DNA of 33,290 nt from Lachnospiraceae bacterium UBA7182 (GCA_002491115.1 DKVI01000078.1:1-33290); one strand, 5' to 3'. Positions 7,746-16,201 are shown, numbered from the stretch's first letter. Program-made: numbers and translations. The notes: a model not told the origin generated them from the letters alone.

Positions 7746-7761
7746 AAAAAGCGGTTATAAT
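7733..7761 (+). promoter_or_regulatory. Sigma-A promoter overlapped by an operator-like box
   Basis: TTTACA (7733-7738), 17 bp and TATAAT (7756-7761). The palindrome TACAnnTGTA sits over the -35, so a BlaI/CopY-like repressor could block this promoter. Transcription should begin near 7768, which fixes the downstream start codon at the GTG at 7798. Confidence 0.85.
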
Positions 7762-7797
7762 GAATTTGTAGCTGCTTTTTTATGGAGGAAACAAACT

Positions 7798-8391
7798 GTG
7801 GACAGAAGAAAAATTTCAGAAGATTTTTTTGATGAGCATCCTTTAGAACAACTTTCAACAGCGCAGTTGACGTATTTTCGGATGATAACAATTATGATGT
7901 CGGATTTGGAGGAATTAGTAAATGAAACGGTGATTTCGGTCATGGAGGAGTCACGGCATGAACAATATCTGGCAGAAAAAGAACGTTTTATGAATCTGGA
8001 TAAGGCAGAAGACATTGTGTCATATATGAGAAAGATAAAAGATCCTGTAAACTGCAGTCTTTTAATCCAAAAAGCGCTCGAGTACCAGGATGATGTTATT
8101 CCGCTGGTGTTGAAAAGATTATGCAAATCCGGGCATGATGTTTTTATTGAAAATGCGACTGTACTGATAGCGAACGCGGATATAAAATATACAGAACAAT
8201 TGTATGATATTTTCCCTGATATCAGAAATGCATATGCCCGTTCGGAACTTTGTATTGTATTTGGTGTAAAGAAAAAGTCGGAATATACCCAACTGCTTCT
8301 GGAGCAATATGCCCTGATAAAAAAAGAAAGACCGGATAAAGATTATGAGCAGGGTCCATTGCTGGCGTTGTATTTGATTTTGGAGGCATGA
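7798..8391 (+). CDS. Helical hypothetical protein, HEAT-repeat-like
   Basis: 197 residues from a GTG at 7798, preceded by GGAGGA at 8 bp and by a near-consensus promoter. An upstream in-frame start at 7675 would lie before the promoter and inside the terminator. The protein is all helical and repeats a pattern of short helix pairs (DPVNCSLLIQKALEYQDDVI, then LVLKRLCKSGHDVFIENATV), which resembles HEAT-like scaffolds. I do not recognise a named family. It is AT-rich like the ECF cassette. A gene of the AAA-ATPase_like family begins 68 bp downstream without a clear promoter, so the two may be cotranscribed. Confidence 0.7.
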   Translation: MDRRKISEDFFDEHPLEQLSTAQLTYFRMITIMMSDLEELVNETVISVMEESRHEQYLAEKERFMNLDKAEDIVSYMRKIKDPVNCSLLIQKALEYQDDVIPLVLKRLCKSGHDVFIENATVLIANADIKYTEQLYDIFPDIRNAYARSELCIVFGVKKKSEYTQLLLEQYALIKKERPDKDYEQGPLLALYLILEA

Positions 8392-8459
8392 CTACGAAAA
8401 GACCGTTGCCGATCGGTATTGATAATTTTGTATGAAGCCCCCAATTGAAAGGAGAAAAA

Positions 8460-10190
8460 ATGGGAGTGTATCTGAATCCGGGAAACGGTGGGTTTGAGGT
8501 GATAAGAAACAGCCTGTATGTGGATAAGTCCGGGATGATCAGCCTGATCAATGATACGATTGGTACAAAGCAGAAATTAACCTGTATCAGCAGGCCCAGA
8601 CGTTTTGGAAAGTCTTTTGCAGCACAGATGCTATGCGCCTATTATGACAAGACCTGCGACTCCTCCGAACTGTTCTGCGATCTGGAAATCGCGGCAGATG
8701 AAAAGAAAAACAGTAGTTATCGGAAACATTTGAACAAATATGATGTAATCTATCTGGATATGACCAATATTATGGGAAAGACCCGTCCGCAGGAGCTTGT
8801 TTCCTTTATTGAGACCAGGGTAACAGAAGAGCTGTTAAGCGCTTATCCGGGGCAGAAGCCGGGACGCACGTTTGATGAAACGCTGTTGTCTACGGTGGAG
8901 ATGACGGGAAATCAGTTTATTATGATCATTGATGAGTGGGATGCGCCCATAAGGGAGAATCCAAAGATACAAAAAACGTATCTTTATTTTCTGCGAATGC
9001 TGTTCAAAGGAAGCGGTACGACAGACCGGATTTTTGCGGCTGCCTACATGACAGGAATCCTGCCCATTCAGAAAGACGGCTCCCAGTCGGCAATTTCGGA
9101 TTTTCAGGAATATTCAATGGTTTTCCCGGGAGCGTTTGCCGAATATGTGGGATTTACAGAACAGGAAGTGCAAACGCTTTGTAAGGAGCGCCAGGGCGAT
9201 TTCCTGGCAATGAAGCAATGGTATGACGGTTATACATTAGAAGGAACGACTTCGGTATATAATCCCAATTCTGTGATGGCAGCCCTGTGGTATCATAAGT
9301 ATCGTTCTTACTGGACTGAAACGTCTGCGTCCAGAAGCCTGATGACATATATCAGCCTGGACTTTGACGGCATGTCTCAGGCGACGGCTAAGCTTCTCGG
9401 CGGTATTCCGGTTCCGGTAGATACTTACGGTTTTTCCAATGATCTGGTGACATTCCGGGACCGGGATGATGTGCTGACGCTTTTGATTCATCTGGGGTAT
9501 CTGTCCTATGACGAAAAGACCCGCACAGCGCGTATTCCCAATGAAGAAATCAGCCGGGAATTTGCCAGAGCTGTTCGAGTGGTAAAGCGTGACGAGCCGG
9601 TTCGCCGCGTTCGCGAGAGTGATCAGTTGATCTATGATACGATTCATCAGAAAGGAGAAATCAAAATGGATGAACAACACCTGATTCAAGGAATGCCCAC
9701 AGGAATCCGCTTCCCGGGCAGTCCGGAAGAAAAGAAAAAATACGGAATCGATCCGGAACCTTTTTATAAGGATGAGAATGCGCAGGAGGAATCAGCGGGG
9801 GCAGATTCCGTGGAGAGTTTTATTACATACTGCGGCATTGAGATCGTTCCGGAAGAAAACGGCTGTTTTACCCGGGTCAAAGTGGAGCCGAAACATCACA
9901 ATCCATATGGGATCGTTCATGGCGGGCTGCTTTATACAATGGCGGACACAGCGGCAGGATACACGGCGAGAATGCTTACCCCATCGCCGGTTACGCTAAA
10001 CAGTGAATTTCACTATATGAAAAACACGGCGTCCGGGGTACTGACGGCCAGGACGGAGATTTTAAAAGCAGGACGGCATATTCTGCTTTTGCGGGTCCGT
10101 GTGCTGGCAGATGAGGAGCTTTTGCTGGCAGAGGGAACCTTTACTTATTACAGCGACGGGAAAAATCATGATGTGCATAAGGAGGATTAA
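8460..10190 (+). CDS. AAA-ATPase_like protein fused in frame to a hotdog thioesterase
   Basis: A continuous 576-codon frame from the ATG at 8460, with AAAGGAG 6 bp upstream. Residues 1-~400 match the AAA-ATPase_like family (PF09820): the N-terminal MGVYLNPGNGGFE and YVDKSGMI, a P-loop-like SRPRRFGKS at 44-52, and a Walker-B-like FIMIIDEWDAP near 157. Intact family members continue with a PD-(D/E)XK nuclease-like domain (PDDEXK_9). Here that domain is missing, and after RVRESDQLIYDTI the frame passes directly into a complete thioesterase. A ribosome binding site and ATG survive at the junction (9651-9668), so the thioesterase was probably once a separate gene and the fusion arose by deletion. 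Whether the chimera is made as one protein is unknown. Confidence 0.8.
   Translation: MGVYLNPGNGGFEVIRNSLYVDKSGMISLINDTIGTKQKLTCISRPRRFGKSFAAQMLCAYYDKTCDSSELFCDLEIAADEKKNSSYRKHLNKYDVIYLDMTNIMGKTRPQELVSFIETRVTEELLSAYPGQKPGRTFDETLLSTVEMTGNQFIMIIDEWDAPIRENPKIQKTYLYFLRMLFKGSGTTDRIFAAAYMTGILPIQKDGSQSAISDFQEYSMVFPGAFAEYVGFTEQEVQTLCKERQGDFLAMKQWYDGYTLEGTTSVYNPNSVMAALWYHKYRSYWTETSASRSLMTYISLDFDGMSQATAKLLGGIPVPVDTYGFSNDLVTFRDRDDVLTLLIHLGYLSYDEKTRTARIPNEEISREFARAVRVVKRDEPVRRVRESDQLIYDTIHQKGEIKMDEQHLIQGMPTGIRFPGSPEEKKKYGIDPEPFYKDENAQEESAGADSVESFITYCGIEIVPEENGCFTRVKVEPKHHNPYGIVHGGLLYTMADTAAGYTARMLTPSPVTLNSEFHYMKNTASGVLTARTEILKAGRHILLLRVRVLADEELLLAEGTFTYYSDGKNHDVHKED
9666..10190 (+). CDS. PaaI-type hotdog thioesterase (internal start)
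   Basis: 174 residues from the ATG at 9666, preceded by AAAGGAG at 8 bp. This domain is complete in itself. The hotdog fold signature of PaaI/YbgC-like acyl-CoA thioesterases is visible in NPYGIVHGGLLYTMADTAAG at about residues 80-99, with the catalytic-type HGG and the following Asp, and strands of typical spacing follow. The family hydrolyses acyl- or aryl-CoA thioesters. The aldolase gene starts 6 bp after its stop, with a ribosome binding site inside its last codons, so the two form an operon. It can be translated independently of the upstream AAA segment. Confidence 0.82.
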   Translation: MDEQHLIQGMPTGIRFPGSPEEKKKYGIDPEPFYKDENAQEESAGADSVESFITYCGIEIVPEENGCFTRVKVEPKHHNPYGIVHGGLLYTMADTAAGYTARMLTPSPVTLNSEFHYMKNTASGVLTARTEILKAGRHILLLRVRVLADEELLLAEGTFTYYSDGKNHDVHKED

Positions 10191-10196
10191 AAATCA

Positions 10197-11231
10197 ATGG
10201 TTTCTTTTGAAAGTGATTATATTGCGGGGGCACACCCTGAAATCTTACGGCGGCTTACAGAAACGAATCTGGAAGCTTTGACCGGTTATGGCGCAGACTT
10301 TTACAGCGAAAGGGCAAAAGAAAAAATAAAGAAAGTCTGCGGCTGTCCGGAGGCGGAAGTGGAGTTTTTAGTCGGAGGTACGCAGACCAATTCGGTCGTA
10401 ATCTCCTCCATGTTAAAAGATTACGAGGGTGTCATTGCCGCCAGGACAGGACATGTCAGCACCCATGAAGCGGGCGCGATTGAGTTTACAGGACATAAAG
10501 TGCTGGAGATTCCCCATACGGACGGGAAAATTGCACCGGATACACTGAAAAACTATATAGATGATTTTTATGCCGACGGAAACCATGAACATATGGTATT
10601 TCCCGGGATGGTTTATATTTCGTATCCCACAGAATACGGTACTTTATATACCAAAAAAGAGCTGAAGGAGCTGTCTGCTGTCTGCCGTTTTCGGCATATC
10701 CCTCTTTTCGTGGACGGTGCGCGCCTTGGATATGGACTTATGAGCCCGGACTGCGACCTGACCCTGCCTGAACTGGCAGAGCTGGCGGACGTATTTTATA
10801 TCGGAGGAACGAAAGTAGGTGCACTGTGCGGCGAGGCGGTCGTGTTCACAAAACAGAATAAGCCCTGTCATTTCCTGACTTCTGTCAAGCGCCGGGGCGC
10901 TCTGCTGGCCAAAGGGCGTCTGCTGGGCATCCAGTTTGACACGCTGTTTTCGGATGACCTGTATTTTGAGATTTCCCGCCATGCCATAAAGATGGCGGAA
11001 GCGCTGAAAAAGCTGTTTCATGAACAGGGGATGCATTTTTATCTGGAATCTCCTACGAACCAGCAGTTTATTATCCTGGAAAACGGTCAGATGGAGCGGC
11101 TGAAAGAGCGGGTGGCATTTAGTTTCTGGGAAAAATACGATGACAGCCATACAGTTGTCCGGTTTGCCACAAGCTGGTCCACAAGGAAAGAAGATCTGGC
11201 CGCGCTGAAAGAAGCGCTGGAAATGCTGTAA
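10197..11231 (+). CDS. Threonine-aldolase-family PLP enzyme
   Basis: 344 residues of fold-type I. It matches the beta-eliminating lyase / low-specificity threonine aldolase family. K206 in YIGGTKVGALCG should bind pyridoxal phosphate, D173 in LFVDGARLGYG should contact the pyridine nitrogen, and GGTQTNSVVI lies at about 60-70. The family cleaves beta-hydroxy amino acids, typically threonine or allo-threonine to glycine and acetaldehyde. GGAGGA lies about 10 bp before the ATG, and the gene follows the thioesterase by 6 bp. It converges on the GHKL kinase gene with only 3 bp between stop codons and no terminator. Confidence 0.9.
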   Translation: MVSFESDYIAGAHPEILRRLTETNLEALTGYGADFYSERAKEKIKKVCGCPEAEVEFLVGGTQTNSVVISSMLKDYEGVIAARTGHVSTHEAGAIEFTGHKVLEIPHTDGKIAPDTLKNYIDDFYADGNHEHMVFPGMVYISYPTEYGTLYTKKELKELSAVCRFRHIPLFVDGARLGYGLMSPDCDLTLPELAELADVFYIGGTKVGALCGEAVVFTKQNKPCHFLTSVKRRGALLAKGRLLGIQFDTLFSDDLYFEISRHAIKMAEALKKLFHEQGMHFYLESPTNQQFIILENGQMERLKERVAFSFWEKYDDSHTVVRFATSWSTRKEDLAALKEALEML

Positions 11232-11234
11232 AAC

Positions 11235-12524
11235 TTATACATTTCCAATCAAAACCGTCACTGTAAAGCTGTCTTTCGTATAAGAGATATCCAAAGACCC
11301 ATTATATTTTTCCACCGCCTCTTTTACGTTTAAAAGCCCAAGACCGTGGGAGGAGGGATCTTTTTTATCAGATTGCAGGACGCCCTTTTGTTCTGAAATA
11401 TCGTTTATTTTGGCGTTTGTAATTTCGTAGGTAAAAAAGCCGTTTTCCGTCACTCTGGCCTTTACGGATATACTTCGGTCACGGGGGTCTGGAATCTTAA
11501 GGGAAGCTTCGATTGCGTTGTCCAGGGTGTTGGCGAACAGGCTGCAAAGGCTGATGGCGTCGATGCCGATGAGCCTTTGGAGGTCTATATGGAAAAAGCA
11601 GTCGATTTTATGTTCCAGCGCCAGATTATATTTGGCGTTCAGCACCGCGTTGACGACACTGTTTTTACAGAAAACACGGTTTTGAACTGCCATCCGGGCC
11701 TCCATTTCCTCCAGATAGCGTTCTGCTTCCGCCTGGTTTCCGCTTTGGAACAGAGAACGGATGGCGGTGAGATGATTGTTCATATCATGCCGGAATCTGC
11801 GGATCTGGGTCTGGTTTTGTTCCAGTTCTTCATAATAGCTTTTCTGAAGCATCAGATTCTTCAGTTCCATATTCTGACGGATACTGGCGGTAAAATATTC
11901 CGCCAGGAAAAGGCTGCCTAAGTTGGTCGCAAAACAGGCCAGGGCAGCCGGCCACATCTTATAACTTTCCTGAGGTGAAAAATAAATACAGGTAGTGATA
12001 TTTACCAGGGACGCCAGGCAGATGATGTCTAAAAGAATCCAGCTTTTGTCGTCAAAAAGCCTGTCCATCTGCCGGAGACGCTTCTTAAAAAGCTGACAGA
12101 CCATATACCAGAAGGCAAGATGCAAAGCGCTGTCGGCAACAGAGCAGAAAAGATCCACAACAGGAGATTTACCCAGCGCAAGCCACAGGTTTCCGAGCAT
12201 ATCCAGAATGAGGAAGTTCTGGCTGATGATCAGCGGATAGAGTATGGCAACGGCAGCCAGTTTCTGCCAGATGCTCCCCCGGAAGGCGGCCAGCATCAAA
12301 GCAAGGAACCAGACCAGCTCCAGAGTCACGTTGAAAAGATCGTTGGGAAAAATGATCATATTGGTAAGCGGGATGCAGGAACCGTATAGGATCAGACTCC
12401 AGATTTTCCCCGGCCGTTTTTGCGCTGTGCTGCAAAGAACCTGGTAGAATAAAAATCCCTGTACAAAATATAACAGATTACACAGCCAGTCAACAGCCGT
12501 TGAAGCAGCAGATAATAAATTCAT
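11235..12524 (-). CDS. AgrC-like GHKL sensor histidine kinase
   Basis: 429 residues. The N-terminal ~215 contain about six hydrophobic segments, the AgrC/peptide-sensor type of input. A short helix with H246 in RRFRHDMNNHL is the phosphorylation site. A HATPase_c_5 domain follows, with the N-box in FANTLDNAIEA (about 330-340) and the G-box in SHGLGLLNVKEA near the C-terminus. It pairs with the LytTR response regulator immediately upstream on the same strand, 26 bp away. Kinases of this class often sense peptides or cell-envelope signals; the adjacent exporter suggests an envelope-active compound. Confidence 0.92.
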   Translation of the reverse strand: MNLLSAASTAVDWLCNLLYFVQGFLFYQVLCSTAQKRPGKIWSLILYGSCIPLTNMIIFPNDLFNVTLELVWFLALMLAAFRGSIWQKLAAVAILYPLIISQNFLILDMLGNLWLALGKSPVVDLFCSVADSALHLAFWYMVCQLFKKRLRQMDRLFDDKSWILLDIICLASLVNITTCIYFSPQESYKMWPAALACFATNLGSLFLAEYFTASIRQNMELKNLMLQKSYYEELEQNQTQIRRFRHDMNNHLTAIRSLFQSGNQAEAERYLEEMEARMAVQNRVFCKNSVVNAVLNAKYNLALEHKIDCFFHIDLQRLIGIDAISLCSLFANTLDNAIEASLKIPDPRDRSISVKARVTENGFFTYEITNAKINDISEQKGVLQSDKKDPSSHGLGLLNVKEAVEKYNGSLDISYTKDSFTVTVLIGNV

Positions 12525-12550
12525 ATATAGACTCCTGTTCTGAATATTGT

Positions 12551-13255
12551 TTAATGCAGCAAAAGGCGGGCGAAGGCGATCTCCAGCGGTTGTTTACAGG
12601 CGCGGCTGACCGGAAAATGAAGGGCGCCGCAGACGCACCGGTCTTTTTCCAGGGCGGTCACATGGTTCAGATTAATCAGATGCCTGTTATGGCAGCGGAC
12701 GAAATAATCCGGAAGTCCCTCTTCTATTTCATCCAGCTTCCCATAAAAGTCTGTCTTTTTTCCGTCAGTCAGTAGGACCGTAACTTTTCGCCTGTTACTG
12801 GAAAAGGCCAGAATTGTTTTCAGGGGAATTTTTAAAGCGCCGGATTTCTGCTCCACGAGAAAGAACTGTTCCCGGCTTTTTCCAAGCTCTTTTAATGCCT
12901 GTTCTAATACCCTCTGGATTTTGTATTCCTCATAAGGCTTTAAAATATAATGAAATGCGTGTACTTCATAGCCCTGGAAGACATAGTCCGGATAGGCTGT
13001 CACAAAAATGAGAAGCGTATGCGCATCTCGTTCCCTTAAAGCTCTGGCAGTATCCATGCCGCTTAAGTTTTTCATCTCTATATCTAAAAATAACAGATCG
13101 GGTGTTTCCGTTTCCAAATGCCCGATGAGCGCTTCCCCGGAATCATACTCAAAGATCCGGTAATCTTCCCCCAACAACTGGAGCTTTCGCTCCAGAGGGA
13201 TGCGGAGAGCTTTTCGCATGGATGCCTCATCATCACAGATTCCTATATTGAGCAT
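12551..13255 (-). CDS. LytTR-family response regulator
   Basis: 234 residues. The receiver domain has D8/D9, phospho-acceptor D58 in LLFLDIEM and K106 in FHYILKPYEE. The C-terminal ~100 residues form a LytTR DNA-binding domain, with YFVRCHNRHLINLNHVTALE as its conserved end. LytTR regulators bind pairs of 9-bp direct repeats separated by 12 bp; exactly such a pair lies 91-120 bp upstream of this gene. It is the first gene of the operon with the GHKL kinase. AGGAGG lies about 5 bp before the ATG. Confidence 0.93.
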   Translation of the reverse strand: MLNIGICDDEASMRKALRIPLERKLQLLGEDYRIFEYDSGEALIGHLETETPDLLFLDIEMKNLSGMDTARALRERDAHTLLIFVTAYPDYVFQGYEVHAFHYILKPYEEYKIQRVLEQALKELGKSREQFFLVEQKSGALKIPLKTILAFSSNRRKVTVLLTDGKKTDFYGKLDEIEEGLPDYFVRCHNRHLINLNHVTALEKDRCVCGALHFPVSRACKQPLEIAFARLLLH

Positions 13256-13300
13256 ATAATTCCTCCTGGATTCTAGTCTGGCCGTTTATCAGATGTCTAT

Positions 13301-13329
13301 ATTCTACAGAAGAATCCCCTTTTTGTAAA
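13301..13329 (-). promoter_or_regulatory. Promoter of the LytTR-kinase operon
   Basis: On the minus strand TTTACA (13324-13329), 17 bp and TAGAAT (13301-13306). The LytTR-type repeats lie upstream, with 16 bp between the -35 and the nearer repeat, the usual arrangement for activation and autoregulation. Confidence 0.78.
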
Positions 13330-13345
13330 TGCCGGGCGTGTCTTC

Positions 13346-13375
13346 CCAAACTTTACAAAAACGCGTCCAAATGTG
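13346..13375 (-). promoter_or_regulatory. Candidate LytTR operator: paired 9-bp repeats, 12-bp spacer
   Basis: Read on the minus strand, the sites are CACATTTGG (13375-13367) and AAAGTTTGG (13354-13346), exactly 12 bp apart. The second fits the LytTR half-site pattern [TA][AC][CA]GTTN[AG][TG] at all nine positions and the first at seven. The pair lies between the divergent regulator and exporter promoters. Confidence 0.7.
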
Positions 13376-13388
13376 ACGGTTTCTCCTG

Positions 13389-13417
13389 CTGCATTTTCGG
13401 TACTGCTTCGATAAAAT
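13389..13417 (+). promoter_or_regulatory. Candidate promoter of the FtsX-type exporter operon
   Basis: TAAAAT (13412-13417) is the best -10; the -35 position near 13389-13395 is poor (TGCATT), as expected of an activator-dependent promoter. TATCAT at 13423-13428 is an alternative -10. The LytTR repeats end about 14 bp upstream of the -35 position. Confidence 0.4.
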
Positions 13418-13454
13418 AGTGTTATCATTTGATTGAAACAGGAGGCATCAGACT

Positions 13455-14210
13455 ATGCTTAAAGTAAGACATCTGTCAAAAAACTATGTGTCGGGAACAC
13501 AGATCATCCGGGTATTAAAGGATGTATCCTTAGAGGTGAAGAAAGGGGAATTTGTGGCTGTCATGGGACCGTCCGGTTCAGGCAAGACGACGCTTCTGAA
13601 CTGTATTTCCTGTTTTATTCCCCATGAAGAAGGCGAGATTCTGCTGGCGGGTCAGGACTTGTCAGGATTGCAGGAGACAAAGCTTGCGAAAGTCCGCAAC
13701 CGGCAGATGGGATTTGTTTTTCAGGACTTTATGCTGCTGGACGGACTGACGGTCTTTGAAAATATATGCCTGCCCCAGATCATCGCCCGCCGTCCGGTGG
13801 CACAGATGGAAGAAAAGGCAAAAAATATCTGCCGGCTGTTCGGAATCGAGAAGATACTGAATCAGTATCCTGCCGAGATTTCAGGAGGGGAAAAACAGCG
13901 CACGGCGGTGGCGCGGGCGCTTATGAACCAGCCCTATGTGATCCTGGCGGATGAACCGACCGGGAATCTGGACAGTAAATCCTGTAAAACAGTCATTGAC
14001 GCTTTTTTGCAGGCGAAGGAAGAAATGGGAGCGACGATCTTTATGGTTACCCATGACAGTTTCGCGGCTTCTTTTTGCGACAGAGTAATCGTCTTAAAAG
14101 ACGGGCAGATCTATGGGGAGCTGACAAGAAAGGGTACCCGAAGGGCGTTTATGGACGAACTTTTAGATACAATCCGTACGTTAGGAGGCGACGACCATGA
14201 CTATGCATAA
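13455..14210 (+). CDS. ABC transporter ATPase (MacB/BceA type)
   Basis: 251 residues with all ABC motifs: Walker A GPSGSGKTT at 38-46, signature ISGGEKQR at about 142-149, Walker B VILADEPTGNLDS right after, and the H-loop in FMVTHDS. The sequence belongs to the subfamily that works with FtsX-like permeases, typically in resistance to or export of envelope-active peptides. AGGAGG lies 7-8 bp before the ATG. The permease gene overlaps its last 14 bp. The LytTR two-component genes diverge from it, with a paired operator in between, so it is probably their target. Confidence 0.95.
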   Translation: MLKVRHLSKNYVSGTQIIRVLKDVSLEVKKGEFVAVMGPSGSGKTTLLNCISCFIPHEEGEILLAGQDLSGLQETKLAKVRNRQMGFVFQDFMLLDGLTVFENICLPQIIARRPVAQMEEKAKNICRLFGIEKILNQYPAEISGGEKQRTAVARALMNQPYVILADEPTGNLDSKSCKTVIDAFLQAKEEMGATIFMVTHDSFAASFCDRVIVLKDGQIYGELTRKGTRRAFMDELLDTIRTLGGDDHDYA

Positions 14211-16188
14211 GATTACTGCGAAACTTCGCAGGCAGAATAAAGACCAGTACAGATTGTTGGGAATCTGTATCTTTTTGTCGGTGCTTCTGGTAGCTTCTTT
14301 TGCGCTGATGTTTTTCTCGCCTTCGATTCAGGAATTTCTGCCGCCGGGCGGGGATACGAGAAAGCTCATGTGGCTGATGCTGGGTGTGGTGGCGATTGGA
14401 TGCCTTCTTTTTACTTTGTATGGCAGCGGCCTGTTCTTCCGGGGAAAAAGCAGAGAATTTGGAGTGATGCTGGCTTTGGGCGCGCAGAAAAAAGAGCTTG
14501 CCCGCCAGTTGGCGGCAGAGCTGGCGGCGGTGGTGGGAAAATATATACTGGCTGGCATGCTGCTGGCGGCGCCGGTATCTTTTCTGATCTGGAAGCTGTT
14601 CAGGGTAATGGTGATCGATACAAAGCAGATGCGGTACAGCATCGGTATGACAGGCATACTGGCAGGCCTTTTATTTGCATCGGCGCTTTGTTTGTGCATC
14701 CTTATTTTGGGGATTCGTTTTATACGCAGGGCCAATATTATGGATATTTTAAATGCGGCCAGAAAGACGGAAATGGTGCAGGAGATCAGGCCGTGGACCG
14801 GTAAGCTTGGTGCTTTCCTGGTTATCATGGGTCTGTTTCTTGCCATGGCTGTTCCGCAGATTAGCGCCCGTCTGTTTAAGCAGGGAATGCCCGGGATCTG
14901 GAATGTGACGTATCTGCTCTGCGTGGCAGGCCTGTATCTACTGATGTTAAGTTCTGTGGCGCGTGCCAGAAAGGGAAAACATCCGGAGAAATATTATAAA
15001 AACATTATTTCCACGAATCTGATGCGCTTCACCGCCCGGCAGACCACCCGGAATATGTGTGTGATTGCGCTGCTGGTATTCGTGGTGGTGGTGTCTGCTT
15101 TCTGGGGTGTGATGTATTATTACAGCGCCACAGAAGGAGGACGTGAGGCGCCCTATGATTACTCTATGCATTATCCGGCGAAAGAGCGGCAGATCAGCCG
15201 GGAGGAAACCATGCGTCTGGCAGAAGCGCATGGCGTGAATATTACATCCTATGAAGAACTGGAATCTTTGCAGCTTTTGATCCGATATACCGGGCGGGAC
15301 ATGGATGACAACAGGCGGTATTTTGATGTGGAATATGAAAAACCGGCCTCTTTTATTTCAGCCTCTGATTTTGCCCGGATTTCAGGACATCCGGTCCTGT
15401 TGGCGGAAGGAGAATACAAGACAGTCACTACGACCGGTTATTCGGAGACGATCTGGGTGAGCGCGGACTGCTTAAATGCCATCGAGCATCCTCTCACGAA
15501 AGAAAGCATATCGCCTGTGTTTGGGGGGACAGTGGAGTTTGACAACCTGGCCATTGGCAGTGACCCTTTCGCTTTTGTGCTGTCGGATGAGGATTATCAG
15601 AGATTTTCTGATGGGCTGACAGAAGAACAAAAAGAGAAACATGTGTTTTTTAATGTGGAGCATGTGATGGAAACTTATGATTTTGCGGATGAATGGAAGA
15701 AAGCGTACGTGAACAGGGCAACGGATCTTTCCGACCAGTATGAGCCTTTTTCCAAAGTTCTTATGCAGGCAGGCGCCATGGAGCTGGTGGCGGTATTTGT
15801 ACTTTTGAGTCTTTATATCGCTGTGATCTCTCTGGCTGCGGCGGGCATTATGAGTTATGTAAGAAGCGTTACCATCGCCATGGATAACCGGCAGCTTTTT
15901 GAAGACCTAAAAAAGCTGGGAGCAGATAACGCCTATGAAGAGAGCGTGATGAAAGTGCAGCTTCGGAAGATATTTGTATATCCGGTGGCGGCAGGATGTA
16001 TGGTGACAGGCATCTTTTCACTGTTTTTAACCTGGTTTAATGATATGAATCTGCAAATTTTTGAAGTAAAGATGCTTCTGATGGAACTTTTTCTGATGGC
16101 GCTGATCGCCGGGATTCTGTATGGCGTATATCGACTGGCGTACAGGCGGACGAAGCAGATTGTGGGAATTGCTCCGCGGACTATGTAA
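14197..16188 (+). CDS. FtsX-like ABC permease
   Basis: 663 residues with the BceB/FtsX layout. A transmembrane segment at about 20-40 is followed by a second at 55-77, a helix pair near 108-130, further segments near 150-235 and one near 286-310. An extracellular domain of roughly 200 residues (about 315-525) comes next, then three terminal membrane segments. MALGAQ-type coupling sequence is visible in GVMLALGAQKKELARQL (about residue 89). AGGAGG sits 8 bp before the ATG, which lies inside the ATPase gene. The large external domain resembles those of bacitracin/lantibiotic-sensing exporters; the partner kinase here is GHKL/LytTR type rather than the usual BceS. An inverted repeat spans its stop codon. 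Confidence 0.9.
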   Translation: MTMHKITAKLRRQNKDQYRLLGICIFLSVLLVASFALMFFSPSIQEFLPPGGDTRKLMWLMLGVVAIGCLLFTLYGSGLFFRGKSREFGVMLALGAQKKELARQLAAELAAVVGKYILAGMLLAAPVSFLIWKLFRVMVIDTKQMRYSIGMTGILAGLLFASALCLCILILGIRFIRRANIMDILNAARKTEMVQEIRPWTGKLGAFLVIMGLFLAMAVPQISARLFKQGMPGIWNVTYLLCVAGLYLLMLSSVARARKGKHPEKYYKNIISTNLMRFTARQTTRNMCVIALLVFVVVVSAFWGVMYYYSATEGGREAPYDYSMHYPAKERQISREETMRLAEAHGVNITSYEELESLQLLIRYTGRDMDDNRRYFDVEYEKPASFISASDFARISGHPVLLAEGEYKTVTTTGYSETIWVSADCLNAIEHPLTKESISPVFGGTVEFDNLAIGSDPFAFVLSDEDYQRFSDGLTEEQKEKHVFFNVEHVMETYDFADEWKKAYVNRATDLSDQYEPFSKVLMQAGAMELVAVFVLLSLYIAVISLAAAGIMSYVRSVTIAMDNRQLFEDLKKLGADNAYEESVMKVQLRKIFVYPVAAGCMVTGIFSLFLTWFNDMNLQIFEVKMLLMELFLMALIAGILYGVYRLAYRRTKQIVGIAPRTM

Positions 16189-16201
16189 AAATGGTCCGCG
16201 G
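16174..16201 (+). repeat. Inverted repeat spanning the permease stop codon
   Basis: CCGCGGAC (16174-16181) and GTCCGCGG (16194-16201) form a perfect 8-bp GC-rich stem with a 12-base loop containing the permease TAA. No T-run follows, so it may slow decay or partially terminate rather than stop transcription. Confidence 0.6.

Noticed and set aside
7675..7797. 41-codon N-terminal extension of the helical protein, starting at 7675
   Set aside because: It begins inside the terminator stem and precedes the promoter at 7733-7761. The GTG at 7798 has a good ribosome binding site.
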